From Corallococcus sp. NCRR (GTDB lineage: Bacteria > Myxococcota > Myxococcia > Myxococcales > Myxococcaceae), in NCBI RefSeq assembly GCF_026965535.1, contig NZ_CP114039.1, positions 3,038,001-3,102,000 on the forward strand: DNA of 64,000 nt, given 5' to 3'. Each line of letters opens with the position of its first letter. The first letter of the stretch is position 1. Below the pieces are notes generated by a model. The model saw only the letters and a list, made by a program, of their open reading frames with translations. It did not search any database and had not been told where the DNA came from. Positions 34,101 to 41,866 of the stretch are shown here, in pieces. The translations under genes and the position numbers were made by a program.

Positions 34101-34834
34101 AAGCCCTTCAGCGCACCACCGTCACACGCAATGGACTGGCCGCTGATGTACGCGGCCGGCTCCGACGCGAGGAACGTCACCAGCGCCGCGAACTCCTCCG
34201 GCCTCCCCAGCCGCCGTGCGGGGATGTTCGGCGCCACCTTCTCGTCGGACAGGCCCAGGTCCTTCATCCGGTCCGTCGCGTGGTAGCCCGGCAGCGCCGC
34301 GTTCACCGTGATGCCATACGGGCCCACTTCATTGCTCAGGCTCTTCACCAGCCCCAGCAACCCCGCGCGCAGGCCGTTCGACACCGTGAGGTTGTTCATC
34401 GCCTCGCGCGCCGCCGTGGACGTCACCAGCACGATGCGGCCCCAGCCCTGCGCCTTCATGCCCGGCAGCGCTTCCTGAATCGCATCCACCGTGGCCAGCC
34501 ACAGGCTCTGGAACCCTGTCTGCCATTGCTCCACCGTGATGGACTCGAAGCCTCCGGACGGCGGGCCTCCCGCGTTCACCACCAGCACGTCCAGGCCACC
34601 CAGCTTCTGCGTGACTTCACGCACCAGCCCGCGCGCGGCCCCGGGCTGCGTCAAATCACACGGCACCGCGAGCGCCGCGCCCAGCTCCTTCGCCGCCTTC
34701 TGGAGTTTCTCCCCGCCGCGCGAGGACACCGCCACCGTCGCGCGCTCCTTCACCAGCGTGTCCGCGATGGCGCGCCCCAGCCCCGAGGACGCGCCCGTCA
34801 CCAGCGCCCGCCTACCCTTCAAGCCGAAATCCAT
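34097..34834 (-). CDS. atypical short-chain dehydrogenase/reductase, last gene of the kynurenine operon
   Basis: 245 residues from ATG 34834, overlapping the end of kmo by 23 bases. The cofactor fold is clear: TGASSGLG (13-20), NAGG (87-90) and the VTST strand with Ser 139. The catalytic YxxxK is not present: at the expected place, 13 residues after S139, the sequence is SNGLR (S152, R156). A known SDR subgroup close to beta-ketoacyl-ACP reductases shares an SN(A/G)LR pattern, so this is likely a subfamily trait, not a recent mutation. Chemistry and substrate are uncertain. Placement suggests a role in the kynurenine/2-aminomuconate route or repair of a by-product. Confidence 0.82.
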   Translation of the reverse strand: MDFGLKGRRALVTGASSGLGRAIADTLVKERATVAVSSRGGEKLQKAAKELGAALAVPCDLTQPGAARGLVREVTQKLGGLDVLVVNAGGPPSGGFESITVEQWQTGFQSLWLATVDAIQEALPGMKAQGWGRIVLVTSTAAREAMNNLTVSNGLRAGLLGLVKSLSNEVGPYGITVNAALPGYHATDRMKDLGLSDEKVAPNIPARRLGRPEEFAALVTFLASEPAAYISGQSIACDGGALKGF

Positions 34835-36191
34835 CCGCGTGCTCCTCCATGAAAGGGGTCAGCCGGCCGCGAATCAGCTTCGCCGCCAGGTCCAGGTCCA
34901 CGTCCTCCGGCCGCTTCAGCTCCCGCGCCAGCTCCGACACGATGCCGCCCGCGATGGAGCCCACGCCGTACGCCAGCCGGTAGGGCACGCGGCTGAAGCT
35001 CACCAGCGTGTAGCGGCTGACGAACTCGCCCGGGAACGCGTTGAGCAGCACCTTCTCCACGCCCTTCTCCAACAGGAAGCGCGGATCCGCCGTGCTGTCG
35101 CGCATCTCGATGAAGTTCTCCACCGCCATGTCCGCGATGGCGTCCGCGTTCGTCTTGCGAAGCCGCTCGAACGCGTCGAACGCCGCGGCCCAGTCCGCCT
35201 GCTTCGACAGGAGCGCGTCCAGCACCACGCAGTCCTCGAAGCCGCAGTTCATCCCCTGGCCGTAGAACGGCACGATGGCGTGCGCCGCGTCGCCCAGCAG
35301 CAGCGTGCGTCCACCCGCGTGCCACGGCGCGCACTTCACCGTCACCATCTGCCCGGTGGGCCGGGAGAAGAACTCCTCCACCAGCCCGGGAATCAGCGCC
35401 TTCGCGTCCGGGAACTGCTCCTGGAAGAACGCCTCCAGCGCGGCGGGCGTCTGGAGCGTCGCGAAGCTCACCGGCCCCTCCCACGGCAGGAACAGCGTGC
35501 ACGTGAAGCTGCCGTCTTCATTCGGCAGCGCGATGAGCATGAACGTGCCGCGCGGCCAGATGTGCAGCGCGTGCTTCTCCATCTGGAAGCGCCCGCCCTC
35601 GCCCGGCGGAATCGTCAGCTCCTTGTAGCCATGCCCCAGCGTCTGCGAGTCCGTCTGGGATTGCAGCGCCTCCCGCACCGCCGAACCCGAGCCGTCCGTG
35701 CCGAACACCACCGCGTCGCGCACCTCGCGCGTCTCGCCCGTGGCCTCATCCAGCACCGTGAGCGCCCCGGCCGCCGGATCCGCGTGCGTCACCCGCTGAC
35801 GGAAGCGGATGGACACACGGCCCGTCCCTTCCGCCTGCGTCATCAGGAACTTGTTCAGCCAGCCGCGCGAAATGGAATTGATGTGCTGCGAGTCGTCCTT
35901 CCCATACGGCTGGAAGGCCAGCTCGCCCTTCACCGGGTGGATGACCCGCCCGCGCATGGGGATGGCGTGCTTCAGCGCCTCCTCCTCCAGGCCCACCTGC
36001 CGCAAGGCATGCAGGCCGCGCGTGGAGATGGCCAGGTTGATGGAGCGTCCCGCGTCCAGCGTCTCGCGGCGCATGTCCGCCCGGCGCTCCAGCACCTCCA
36101 CCGTGTGGCCCCGGCGGGCCAGGTACAGCGAGAGCAGCGACCCCACCAGGCCCGCTCCCACCACCGTCAGCTTCGACTCATTCGAGGGCAT
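34812..36191 (-). CDS. kmo: kynurenine 3-monooxygenase
   Basis: 459 residues from ATG 36191, with GGAGG a few bases upstream inside kynU. A class A flavoprotein hydroxylase: FAD motif VGAGLVGS (GxGxxG at 12-17), ERR at the end of strand 2, the LHALRQVG stretch, RGWLNKFL, and the second FAD motif GDAAHAIVPFYGQGMNCGFEDC, which matches kynurenine monooxygenases closely. The C-terminus has hydrophobic segments, as in other KMOs that lie at membranes. It converts L-kynurenine with NADPH and O2 to 3-hydroxykynurenine, the substrate of kynureninase encoded just upstream. Overlap of 14 bases with kynU and 23 with the SDR indicates one operon. Confidence 0.95.
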   Translation of the reverse strand: MPSNESKLTVVGAGLVGSLLSLYLARRGHTVEVLERRADMRRETLDAGRSINLAISTRGLHALRQVGLEEEALKHAIPMRGRVIHPVKGELAFQPYGKDDSQHINSISRGWLNKFLMTQAEGTGRVSIRFRQRVTHADPAAGALTVLDEATGETREVRDAVVFGTDGSGSAVREALQSQTDSQTLGHGYKELTIPPGEGGRFQMEKHALHIWPRGTFMLIALPNEDGSFTCTLFLPWEGPVSFATLQTPAALEAFFQEQFPDAKALIPGLVEEFFSRPTGQMVTVKCAPWHAGGRTLLLGDAAHAIVPFYGQGMNCGFEDCVVLDALLSKQADWAAAFDAFERLRKTNADAIADMAVENFIEMRDSTADPRFLLEKGVEKVLLNAFPGEFVSRYTLVSFSRVPYRLAYGVGSIAGGIVSELARELKRPEDVDLDLAAKLIRGRLTPFMEEHADGFRLEG

Positions 36192-37455
36192 GGGCCTCCA
36201 GCGCCTTCACGAAGCGGAAGACGTCCAGGTACGTGTTGTAGAGGGGCGCGGGCGCGGCGCGGATGATGTCCGGCTCGCGGAAGTCGCAGATGATGCCGGC
36301 CGCGGACAGCCGCTGGAGCAGCCGCTTCGGCTCGCCCTTGAAGCGCAGGGACAGCTGCGCCCCGCGCTGCTTCAAATCCCGCGGCGTGGTGATGGTGACG
36401 TACCCCGCGGGCAGCCGGTCCAGCAGGAACTCCATGTAGCCCGTCAGGTGGTCGCTCTTCGCGCGCAGGGCCGCCATCGTCGCCCGGTCGAACAGCTCCA
36501 GCGACGAGCGCAGCGCCGCCAACTGGAAGATGGGCGGGTTGGACAGCTGCCACCCCTCCGCGCCCGGCAGCGGGTCGAAGGTGGGGCCCATCTCGAAGCG
36601 CGTGGCCTTGTTGTGTCCCCACCAGCCCTCGAAGCGCGGCAGGTCCGGGGAGTGCGCGTGCCGCTCGTGCACGAACACGCCGCCCAGGCTGCCCGGTCCG
36701 CCGTTGAGGTACTTGTACGAACACCACACCGCGAAGTCCGGCCCGTCGTCGTGCAAGGACAGCTTCAGGTTGCCCGCCCCGTGCGCCAGGTCGAAGCCCA
36801 CCTTGCAGCCCTGCGCGTGCGCCACGCGCGTGATCTCCTTCAGGTCGAACGCCTGCCCGGTGAGGTAGTTCACGCTGCCCAGCATCACCAGCGCGAGCTC
36901 CTTCCCGTGCCGCTCGATGGCCGCCAGGATGTCCTCGGAGCGCAGCGTGTCCTCGCCCTCGCGGGGCATCAGCCGGACGATGGCCTCCTTCGGGTCATGG
37001 CCATGGAAGCGCGCCTGCGACGCCACCGCGTACTGGTCCGACGGGAAGGCGCCGCCTTCAATCAGGATCTTGAAGCGCTCGCGCGTGGGCCGGTAGAACG
37101 ACACCATCATCAGGTGCAGGTTCACCGACAGGGTGTTCATCACCACGACTTCCTGCGGCTGCGCGCCCACCACCCTCGCCACCATGTCGGTGAGCTGCTC
37201 GTGGTAGGGCAGCCACGGGTGGCGGCCGTGCACGTGGCCCTCCACGCCCAGCCGCTCCCAGTCCTCCATCTCCATCTGCACGTACTTGCGCGCCTTGCGC
37301 GGCTGCAGCCCCAGCGAATTGCCCGCCAGATAGATGGCCGGCGCGCCGGAAGGGGCCGGGGGGAAGAGGAACTCGTCGCGCAGGGGCCTCAGCGGATCCG
37401 CCGCGTCCAGGCCGTAGGCGAACACATCGGTGTTCTCGTAGACAGGGGCCGTCAT
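36178..37455 (-). CDS. kynU: kynureninase
   Basis: 425 residues from ATG 37455, which overlaps the preceding stop (ATGA). The kynureninase fold-type I PLP enzyme is recognised by IYLAGNSLGLQP, HPWLPYHEQL, VVVMNTLSVNLHLMM, FPSDQYAV, GFDLAHGAGN (PLP-binding Asp and His) and the Schiff-base lysine in CSYKYLNGGPG. GWWGH and the C-terminal substrate Arg in TPRDLKQRGAQLSL are also present. It cleaves 3-hydroxykynurenine to 3-hydroxyanthranilate and alanine. The next enzyme, 3-hydroxyanthranilate dioxygenase, is in the same operon. Confidence 0.95.
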   Translation of the reverse strand: MTAPVYENTDVFAYGLDAADPLRPLRDEFLFPPAPSGAPAIYLAGNSLGLQPRKARKYVQMEMEDWERLGVEGHVHGRHPWLPYHEQLTDMVARVVGAQPQEVVVMNTLSVNLHLMMVSFYRPTRERFKILIEGGAFPSDQYAVASQARFHGHDPKEAIVRLMPREGEDTLRSEDILAAIERHGKELALVMLGSVNYLTGQAFDLKEITRVAHAQGCKVGFDLAHGAGNLKLSLHDDGPDFAVWCSYKYLNGGPGSLGGVFVHERHAHSPDLPRFEGWWGHNKATRFEMGPTFDPLPGAEGWQLSNPPIFQLAALRSSLELFDRATMAALRAKSDHLTGYMEFLLDRLPAGYVTITTPRDLKQRGAQLSLRFKGEPKRLLQRLSAAGIICDFREPDIIRAAPAPLYNTYLDVFRFVKALEAHALE

Positions 37456-38468
37456 GGTGCGAAGTCCTCGTGCGAGCGCCCCAGCCACTCCAGGGCATTT
37501 CGGGACAGCAGCCGCTCGCGCACGGAAGGCGCCAGGTCCGTCAGCGACTCGATGAGCGTGCCGGGCCGCTCCTCGCCCAGCGGGAAGGGGTAGTCACTGC
37601 CCAGCGCGACCTTGTCCGCGCCGAACAGCTTCACGATGCCGCGCAACGTCTCCGCGTCGTGCACCAGCGAGTCCACCCAGAACCTCCCCAGGTAGTCGCG
37701 CGGCGCGACGGAGTTGTCCACCGCCACCAGGTCCGGGCGCACCTCGAAGCCGTGCTGGATGCGGCCCAGCGTGCCGGGGAACGCGCCGCCGCCGTGCGCG
37801 AACGCGAGCCGCAGCTTCGGCAGCCGCTCCATCACCCCGCCGAAGATGAGCGAGCAGATGGCCAGCGACACCTCCGCGGGCATGCCCACCAGCCACGGCA
37901 GCCAGTACTTCGTCATCTTCGCCTCACCCATCATGTCCCACGGGTGAACGAAGACGGCCGCGCCCAGGTCGCTCGCCGCCTGGAAGAAAGGGAAGAGCGC
38001 GGGGTCGGACAGGTTCAGGTCATTGACGTGGCTGCCAATCTGCACGCCCGCGAAGCCCAGGTCGCGCACGCAGCGCTCCAATTCCTTGACCGCCAGGTCG
38101 GTGGATTGGAGCGGCACCGTGCCCAGACCCACGAAGCGCCTGGGCGCCGTCGCCACCGCGCCGGCCAGGTGGTCGTTGAGGAAGCGTGCCACTTCCAGGC
38201 CGTCCTGCGGTTTCGCCCAGTAGCTGAAGAGCACGGGCACCGTGGACAGCACCTGCACCTGGACGCCGTGCGCGTCGCACTCCGTCACGCGCTGCTTCGG
38301 GTCCCAGCAGTTGCTTTCAATCTCGCGGAAGAACTTCCCGTCGTCCCGCATCATCCGCGCGCGGCAGGGCGCGTGGTGGTCCAGCGTGATGAAGCCGCCG
38401 TAGCCGAAGCGCTCCGCGAAGCGGGGGAACTCCGGGGGCAGGAGGTGCGTGTGGATGTCGACCTTCAC
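37452..38468 (-). CDS. nbaD: 2-amino-3-carboxymuconate-6-semialdehyde decarboxylase (ACMSD)
   Basis: 338 residues from GTG 38468, overlapping the haaO stop (GTGA). An amidohydrolase-superfamily TIM barrel: the N-terminal DIHTHLLPP gives the first two zinc ligands (H6, H8), FVHPWDMMG the later His, and LGSDYPFPLG the catalytic Asp. SCARs such as the WDPKQRVTECDAHGV region and GVMERLPKLRLAFAHGGG match ACMSD. The enzyme removes CO2 from the unstable dioxygenase product, so carbon is diverted from quinolinate and NAD towards 2-aminomuconate semialdehyde. Its presence shows the operon is degradative rather than NAD-forming. Confidence 0.93.
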   Translation of the reverse strand: MKVDIHTHLLPPEFPRFAERFGYGGFITLDHHAPCRARMMRDDGKFFREIESNCWDPKQRVTECDAHGVQVQVLSTVPVLFSYWAKPQDGLEVARFLNDHLAGAVATAPRRFVGLGTVPLQSTDLAVKELERCVRDLGFAGVQIGSHVNDLNLSDPALFPFFQAASDLGAAVFVHPWDMMGEAKMTKYWLPWLVGMPAEVSLAICSLIFGGVMERLPKLRLAFAHGGGAFPGTLGRIQHGFEVRPDLVAVDNSVAPRDYLGRFWVDSLVHDAETLRGIVKLFGADKVALGSDYPFPLGEERPGTLIESLTDLAPSVRERLLSRNALEWLGRSHEDFAP

Positions 38469-38989
38469 TTGGGCGCACCACCCCGCGTCACCTGCGTGCC
38501 GCACTTCCTGCACGTGCAGTGGTCGGGGTTGCCGTAGAAGTGCTCGAACACCGGCGGCAGCTGCGTCACCAGGTTGGTGACGTGCAGCGATTCCTCATAG
38601 AGCTTCTCGCCGCACTTCGGGCACAGCCACAGGAACGAATCCAATTCCTGCGGCTGGCGGCGGCGCTCCAGCACCAGGCCGATGGTGTTCGGGGGACGCT
38701 GCGGCGAGTGCGGCACCTTGGGCGGCAGGAGGAAGATTTCCCCCTCGCGGATGGGGATGTCCTGCACCTGCCCGTCGTCGATGACGCGCAGGGTGATGTC
38801 GCCCTCCAACTGGTAGAAGAACTCCTCGCCCTCGTTGACGTGGAAATCCGTGCGCGAGTTGGGCCCGCCCACCACCGTGACCATGAAGTCCCGGTCCGCC
38901 CACACCTGCTGGTTGCCCACGGGCGGCTTGAGCAGGGGGCGGTGCTCGTCGATCCACTTCTTGAAGTTGATGGGGGTCAGTCGGCCCAT
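38465..38989 (-). CDS. haaO: 3-hydroxyanthranilate 3,4-dioxygenase
   Basis: 174 residues from ATG 38989, one base after the stop of the preceding gene. Cupin fold with Fe(II) ligands expected in the family: His 50 (DFHVNEGEEFFYQ), Glu about 56 and His 94 (VPHSPQRP). The C-terminus keeps the rubredoxin-like four-cysteine site of bacterial enzymes (CPKC at 123-126 and CRKC at 160-163), with an extra Cys at 158. It opens the ring of 3-hydroxyanthranilate with O2, giving 2-amino-3-carboxymuconate-6-semialdehyde for the next gene product. Confidence 0.95.
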   Translation of the reverse strand: MGRLTPINFKKWIDEHRPLLKPPVGNQQVWADRDFMVTVVGGPNSRTDFHVNEGEEFFYQLEGDITLRVIDDGQVQDIPIREGEIFLLPPKVPHSPQRPPNTIGLVLERRRQPQELDSFLWLCPKCGEKLYEESLHVTNLVTQLPPVFEHFYGNPDHCTCRKCGTQVTRGGAPK

Positions 38990-38990
38990 G

Positions 38991-39419
38991 TCACTCGTCT
39001 CCAATGGTGGCGATGCACTTCAATTCAATGGCGATGGGCGTGGGCAGCGCGTTGATTTCGAGCGTGGTGCGGCACGGCGGGTTGTCCTTGAAGTACTCCG
39101 CCCACAGCCGGTTGTACGTGGGGAAGTCCCGCTTCATGTCCGTGAGGTACACCGTCACGTCCACCAGCCGCTCCCACGACGAGCCCGCGTCCTCCAGGAT
39201 GTAGCGCACGTTGCGGAACACCGAGTGGCACTGCGTCTCGATGTCGTACGAGACGACGTTGCCCGCCGCGTCCAGCTCCACGCCCGGGATGGCCTTGCTG
39301 CCGCGCTCGCGCGGGCCCACGCCGGAGAGGAACAACAGGTTCCCCACGCGGCGCGCGTGGGGGTAGAGCCCCACCGGCTCCGGGGCCTTCTTCGAATCGA
39401 TCCGCTCGCCAGCGCTCAC
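38991..39419 (-). CDS. nbaF: 2-aminomuconate deaminase (RidA/YjgF family)
   Basis: 142 residues from GTG 39419 with GGAGAG about six bases upstream. RidA-family features: LFLSGVGPRERGS, ETQCHSVFRNVRYILEDAGSSWERLVDVTVYLTDM, the PPCRTTLEINALPTPIAIELKCIA end with the conserved Arg and Glu. Within a kynurenine degradation operon this family supplies 2-aminomuconate deaminase (NbaF/AmnD), which hydrolyses 2-aminomuconate to 2-oxo-3-hexenedioate and ammonia. A general enamine deaminase role is less likely given the context. Seventeen bases separate it from the aldehyde dehydrogenase gene. Confidence 0.88.
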   Translation of the reverse strand: MSAGERIDSKKAPEPVGLYPHARRVGNLLFLSGVGPRERGSKAIPGVELDAAGNVVSYDIETQCHSVFRNVRYILEDAGSSWERLVDVTVYLTDMKRDFPTYNRLWAEYFKDNPPCRTTLEINALPTPIAIELKCIATIGDE

Positions 39420-39436
39420 GTGTGGCTCTCCAAGGC

Positions 39437-40879
39437 TCAAAGCTTGATGCAGACGTTCTTGGGCTCGGTGAAGAAGCGCAGCGCGTCCCAGCCGCCCTCG
39501 CGGCCCACGCCGGACTCCTTCACCCCGCCAAACGGCGTGCGCAGGTCGCGCAGCATCCAGGTGTTCACCCAGACGATGCCGCTGTGCAGCCGGGACGCGA
39601 ACCGGTGCGCGCGCGTCAGGTCCTTCGTCCACACGCTGCCGGCCAGGCCGTAGCGCGTGGAGTTGGCCCACGACAGCACCTCCTCCTCGTCGTCGAAGGG
39701 CATGAGCGTGGCCACCGGACCGAAGATCTCCTCCTGGTTCGTGCGGCAGGTGGGCGCCAGGCCCTCCACCAGCGTGGGCTCGATGAACCAGCCATTCGCG
39801 CAGCGGCCGGGTACGCTCGCGCGCTGGCCGCCGGTGAGGATGTGGCCGCCCTCCTGCTTCGCGAGCGCGATGTAGCCCATCACCTTCTCGAAGTGCTCAC
39901 GCGACACCAGCGCGCCCTGGTCCGTGCCGTCCACCAGCGGGTCACCCACCTTGAGGGCCCTGGTGCGCGCGACCAGCGCCTCCTTGAAGCGCGGATACAG
40001 CGAGCGCTGCACGAAGATGCGCGGGCCGCAGAGGCAGATCTGTCCTTGATTCGCGAACGACGAGCGCAGCGTGGTGGCCAGCGCCTCGTCGAAGTCGCAG
40101 TCCGCGAAGATGACGTTGGGGTTCTTGCCGCCCATCTCCAGGGACAGCTTCTTGAACGCGGGCGCGGCCACGCGGGCGATCTCCGCGCCCGTGCGCGTGC
40201 TGCCGGTGAAGGAGATGGCGCTGACGTCCGGGTGGCGCGTGAGCGGCCCGCCGACGTGGGGCCCCAGGCCGTGCACCAGGTTGAGCACGCCCGGCGGCAG
40301 GCCCGCGTCGCGGCACACCTGCGACAGGAGGAAGGCCGTCATCGGCGTCACCTCCGACGGCTTGGCCACCACGCAGTTGCCCGCCGCCAGCGCGGGGGCG
40401 ATCTTCCACGTGAGCAGGTACAGCGGCAGGTTCCACGGCGAGATGCAGCCCACCACGCCCAGCGGCGAGCGCAGCGTGTAGTTGAGCGCCACGCCGTCCA
40501 TGGGGTGCGCTTCGCTGGAGAACTGCGTCGCCGCGTCCGCGAAGAACTCGAAGTTGAGCACGCTGCGCGGGATGTCCACCGTGCGGGCCACCGACAGCGG
40601 CTTGCCGGTGTCGATGGACTCCGCCCGCGCGAAGGCGTCCAGGCGTTCGTGGATGAGCCCCGCGATGCGGCGCAGGTAGCGCGAGCGCTCCATCGCCGGC
40701 AGGGCGGCCCACGCGGAGAAGGCCCGGCCCGCGGCCTCCACGGCGGACTGCACGTCCGCCTCGCGCGAGTCCGGCACGTGCGCGTAGAGCTGGCCCGTCG
40801 CGGGCTCCGGCTTGTCCAGCCACTGGCCGCCCGCCGCGGGCACCAGCTCGCCACCGATATAGTTGAGGACCTTCTCCAA
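39437..40879 (-). CDS. nbaE: 2-aminomuconate-6-semialdehyde dehydrogenase (ALDH superfamily)
   Basis: 480 residues from TTG 40879, chosen because GGAGGG lies seven bases upstream and residue 2 onward (EKVLNYIGGE) begins the family N-terminus. ALDH motifs: PWNLPLYLLTWKIAPALAAGN, FTGSTRTG, catalytic Glu in LEMGGKNP, catalytic Cys in GQICLCGPR, and EEIFGPV near the C-terminus. NYIGGELV and the WVNTWMLRDLRTPFGG end fit hydroxymuconic/aminomuconic semialdehyde dehydrogenases (AmnC/NbaE/DmpC group). It oxidises 2-aminomuconate semialdehyde with NAD to 2-aminomuconate. It is the first gene of the minus-strand operon. Confidence 0.92.
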   Translation of the reverse strand: MEKVLNYIGGELVPAAGGQWLDKPEPATGQLYAHVPDSREADVQSAVEAAGRAFSAWAALPAMERSRYLRRIAGLIHERLDAFARAESIDTGKPLSVARTVDIPRSVLNFEFFADAATQFSSEAHPMDGVALNYTLRSPLGVVGCISPWNLPLYLLTWKIAPALAAGNCVVAKPSEVTPMTAFLLSQVCRDAGLPPGVLNLVHGLGPHVGGPLTRHPDVSAISFTGSTRTGAEIARVAAPAFKKLSLEMGGKNPNVIFADCDFDEALATTLRSSFANQGQICLCGPRIFVQRSLYPRFKEALVARTRALKVGDPLVDGTDQGALVSREHFEKVMGYIALAKQEGGHILTGGQRASVPGRCANGWFIEPTLVEGLAPTCRTNQEEIFGPVATLMPFDDEEEVLSWANSTRYGLAGSVWTKDLTRAHRFASRLHSGIVWVNTWMLRDLRTPFGGVKESGVGREGGWDALRFFTEPKNVCIKL

Positions 40880-41065
40880 GGCAGCGCCCTCCAGGAAGCA
40901 GACGCGGCAATGTATGTCGCGGCCGTCCGCCGCCTCCAGGATTCCGAACAGTCGGCGTTGGATGGCGTTCGCTTGCGCGGCCGTCTGGCTCCCAGCACGT
41001 CCAGGACCCGCTCCACGGGTGAATCCTTGGTGGAATTGCGGGCCGGGCATGGAAAAGATTCGCGC
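40880..41065. promoter_or_regulatory. divergent control region of the kynurenine degradation genes
   Basis: 186 bases between the TTG start of the dehydrogenase operon and the ATG of the decarboxylase gene. Both promoters must lie here. No clear palindrome or -35/-10 pair could be picked out by eye. Confidence 0.5.
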
Positions 41066-41854
41066 ATGAGCTCGACTGTGGATGTAGCAGCCCTGGCTGG
41101 AATCCTGGACGCGGCGCGGCGCGAGCGGCGGGAGATACCGCCCCTGTCTCACGCGCACCCGAGCCTGACCGTGCCGGATGGCTACGCGGTTCAGGCGGAG
41201 GGCATCCGGCTGCGCGAGGCCCAGGGCGAGCGGGTGGTGGGCCTGAAGATGGGCTTCACGTCGGAGGCGAAGCGCCAGCAGATGAACCTGGGCTCGCCCA
41301 TCTTCGGCGTGCTCACGGACCGGATGCGGGTGCAGGCGGGCGGCGTGGTGCGCGTGGGCGCGGGCATCCACCCGCGCATCGAGCCCGAAATCGCCTTCCG
41401 CACGTCGAAGGAGCTCAAGGGCACCGTGACGCGCGACGAGGTGCTGGACGCGTGCGACGCCGTCTTCGCGGCGATGGAGGTCCTGGACTCGCGCTTCGTG
41501 GGCTTCAAGTACTTCAGCCTGCCGGACGTGGTGGCGGACAACGCGTCGTCGTCGCTGTTCGTGCCGGGCACCCTGGAGCGCGGCCCGCGCGAGCTGGACC
41601 TGACGAAGCTCCAGATGCGCATGGAGGTGAACGGCAAGGTGGAGGGCGAGGCGCGCTCGGACGCCATCTCCGGCGACCCGGTGGTGTCCATCATCCAGTT
41701 GTGCGCGCTGCTCGCGGAGCGCGGCCAGGTTCTGCCCGCGGGAAGCCTGGTGCTCTCCGGCGCCGCCACCGCCGCGTACCTGATGAAGCCCGGCGACCAC
41801 GTGCGGCTGACCGTGGACGGGCTGGGCACGGTGGAAGTGACGGCCGCGCCCTAG
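41066..41854 (+). CDS. nbaG: 2-oxo-3-hexenedioate (4-oxalocrotonate) decarboxylase
   Basis: 262 residues from ATG 41066 with GGAAAAG eight bases upstream. Member of the fumarylacetoacetate hydrolase-like decarboxylase/hydratase group: GLKMGFTSEAKRQQM, SPIFGVLTDRM, RIEPEIAF (metal ligand Glus), DNASSSLFVPG and SGAATAAYLMKPGD. The GLKMGxTSxAKxxQM and LTDRM motifs are those of the decarboxylase (DmpH/NbaG) rather than the hydratase. It converts 2-oxo-3-hexenedioate to 2-oxopent-4-enoate. The gene is divergent from the rest of the pathway, so a common regulator at the shared region is probable. Confidence 0.88.
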   Translation: MSSTVDVAALAGILDAARRERREIPPLSHAHPSLTVPDGYAVQAEGIRLREAQGERVVGLKMGFTSEAKRQQMNLGSPIFGVLTDRMRVQAGGVVRVGAGIHPRIEPEIAFRTSKELKGTVTRDEVLDACDAVFAAMEVLDSRFVGFKYFSLPDVVADNASSSLFVPGTLERGPRELDLTKLQMRMEVNGKVEGEARSDAISGDPVVSIIQLCALLAERGQVLPAGSLVLSGAATAAYLMKPGDHVRLTVDGLGTVEVTAAP

Positions 41855-41866
41855 TCTGGAGACTCC

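Noticed and set aside
41066..41854. Assigning this gene as the 2-oxopent-4-enoate hydratase
   Set aside because: Both enzymes share a fold, but the GLKMGFTSEAKRQQM and LTDRM motifs fit the decarboxylase, and that step is the one needed next after the deaminase.
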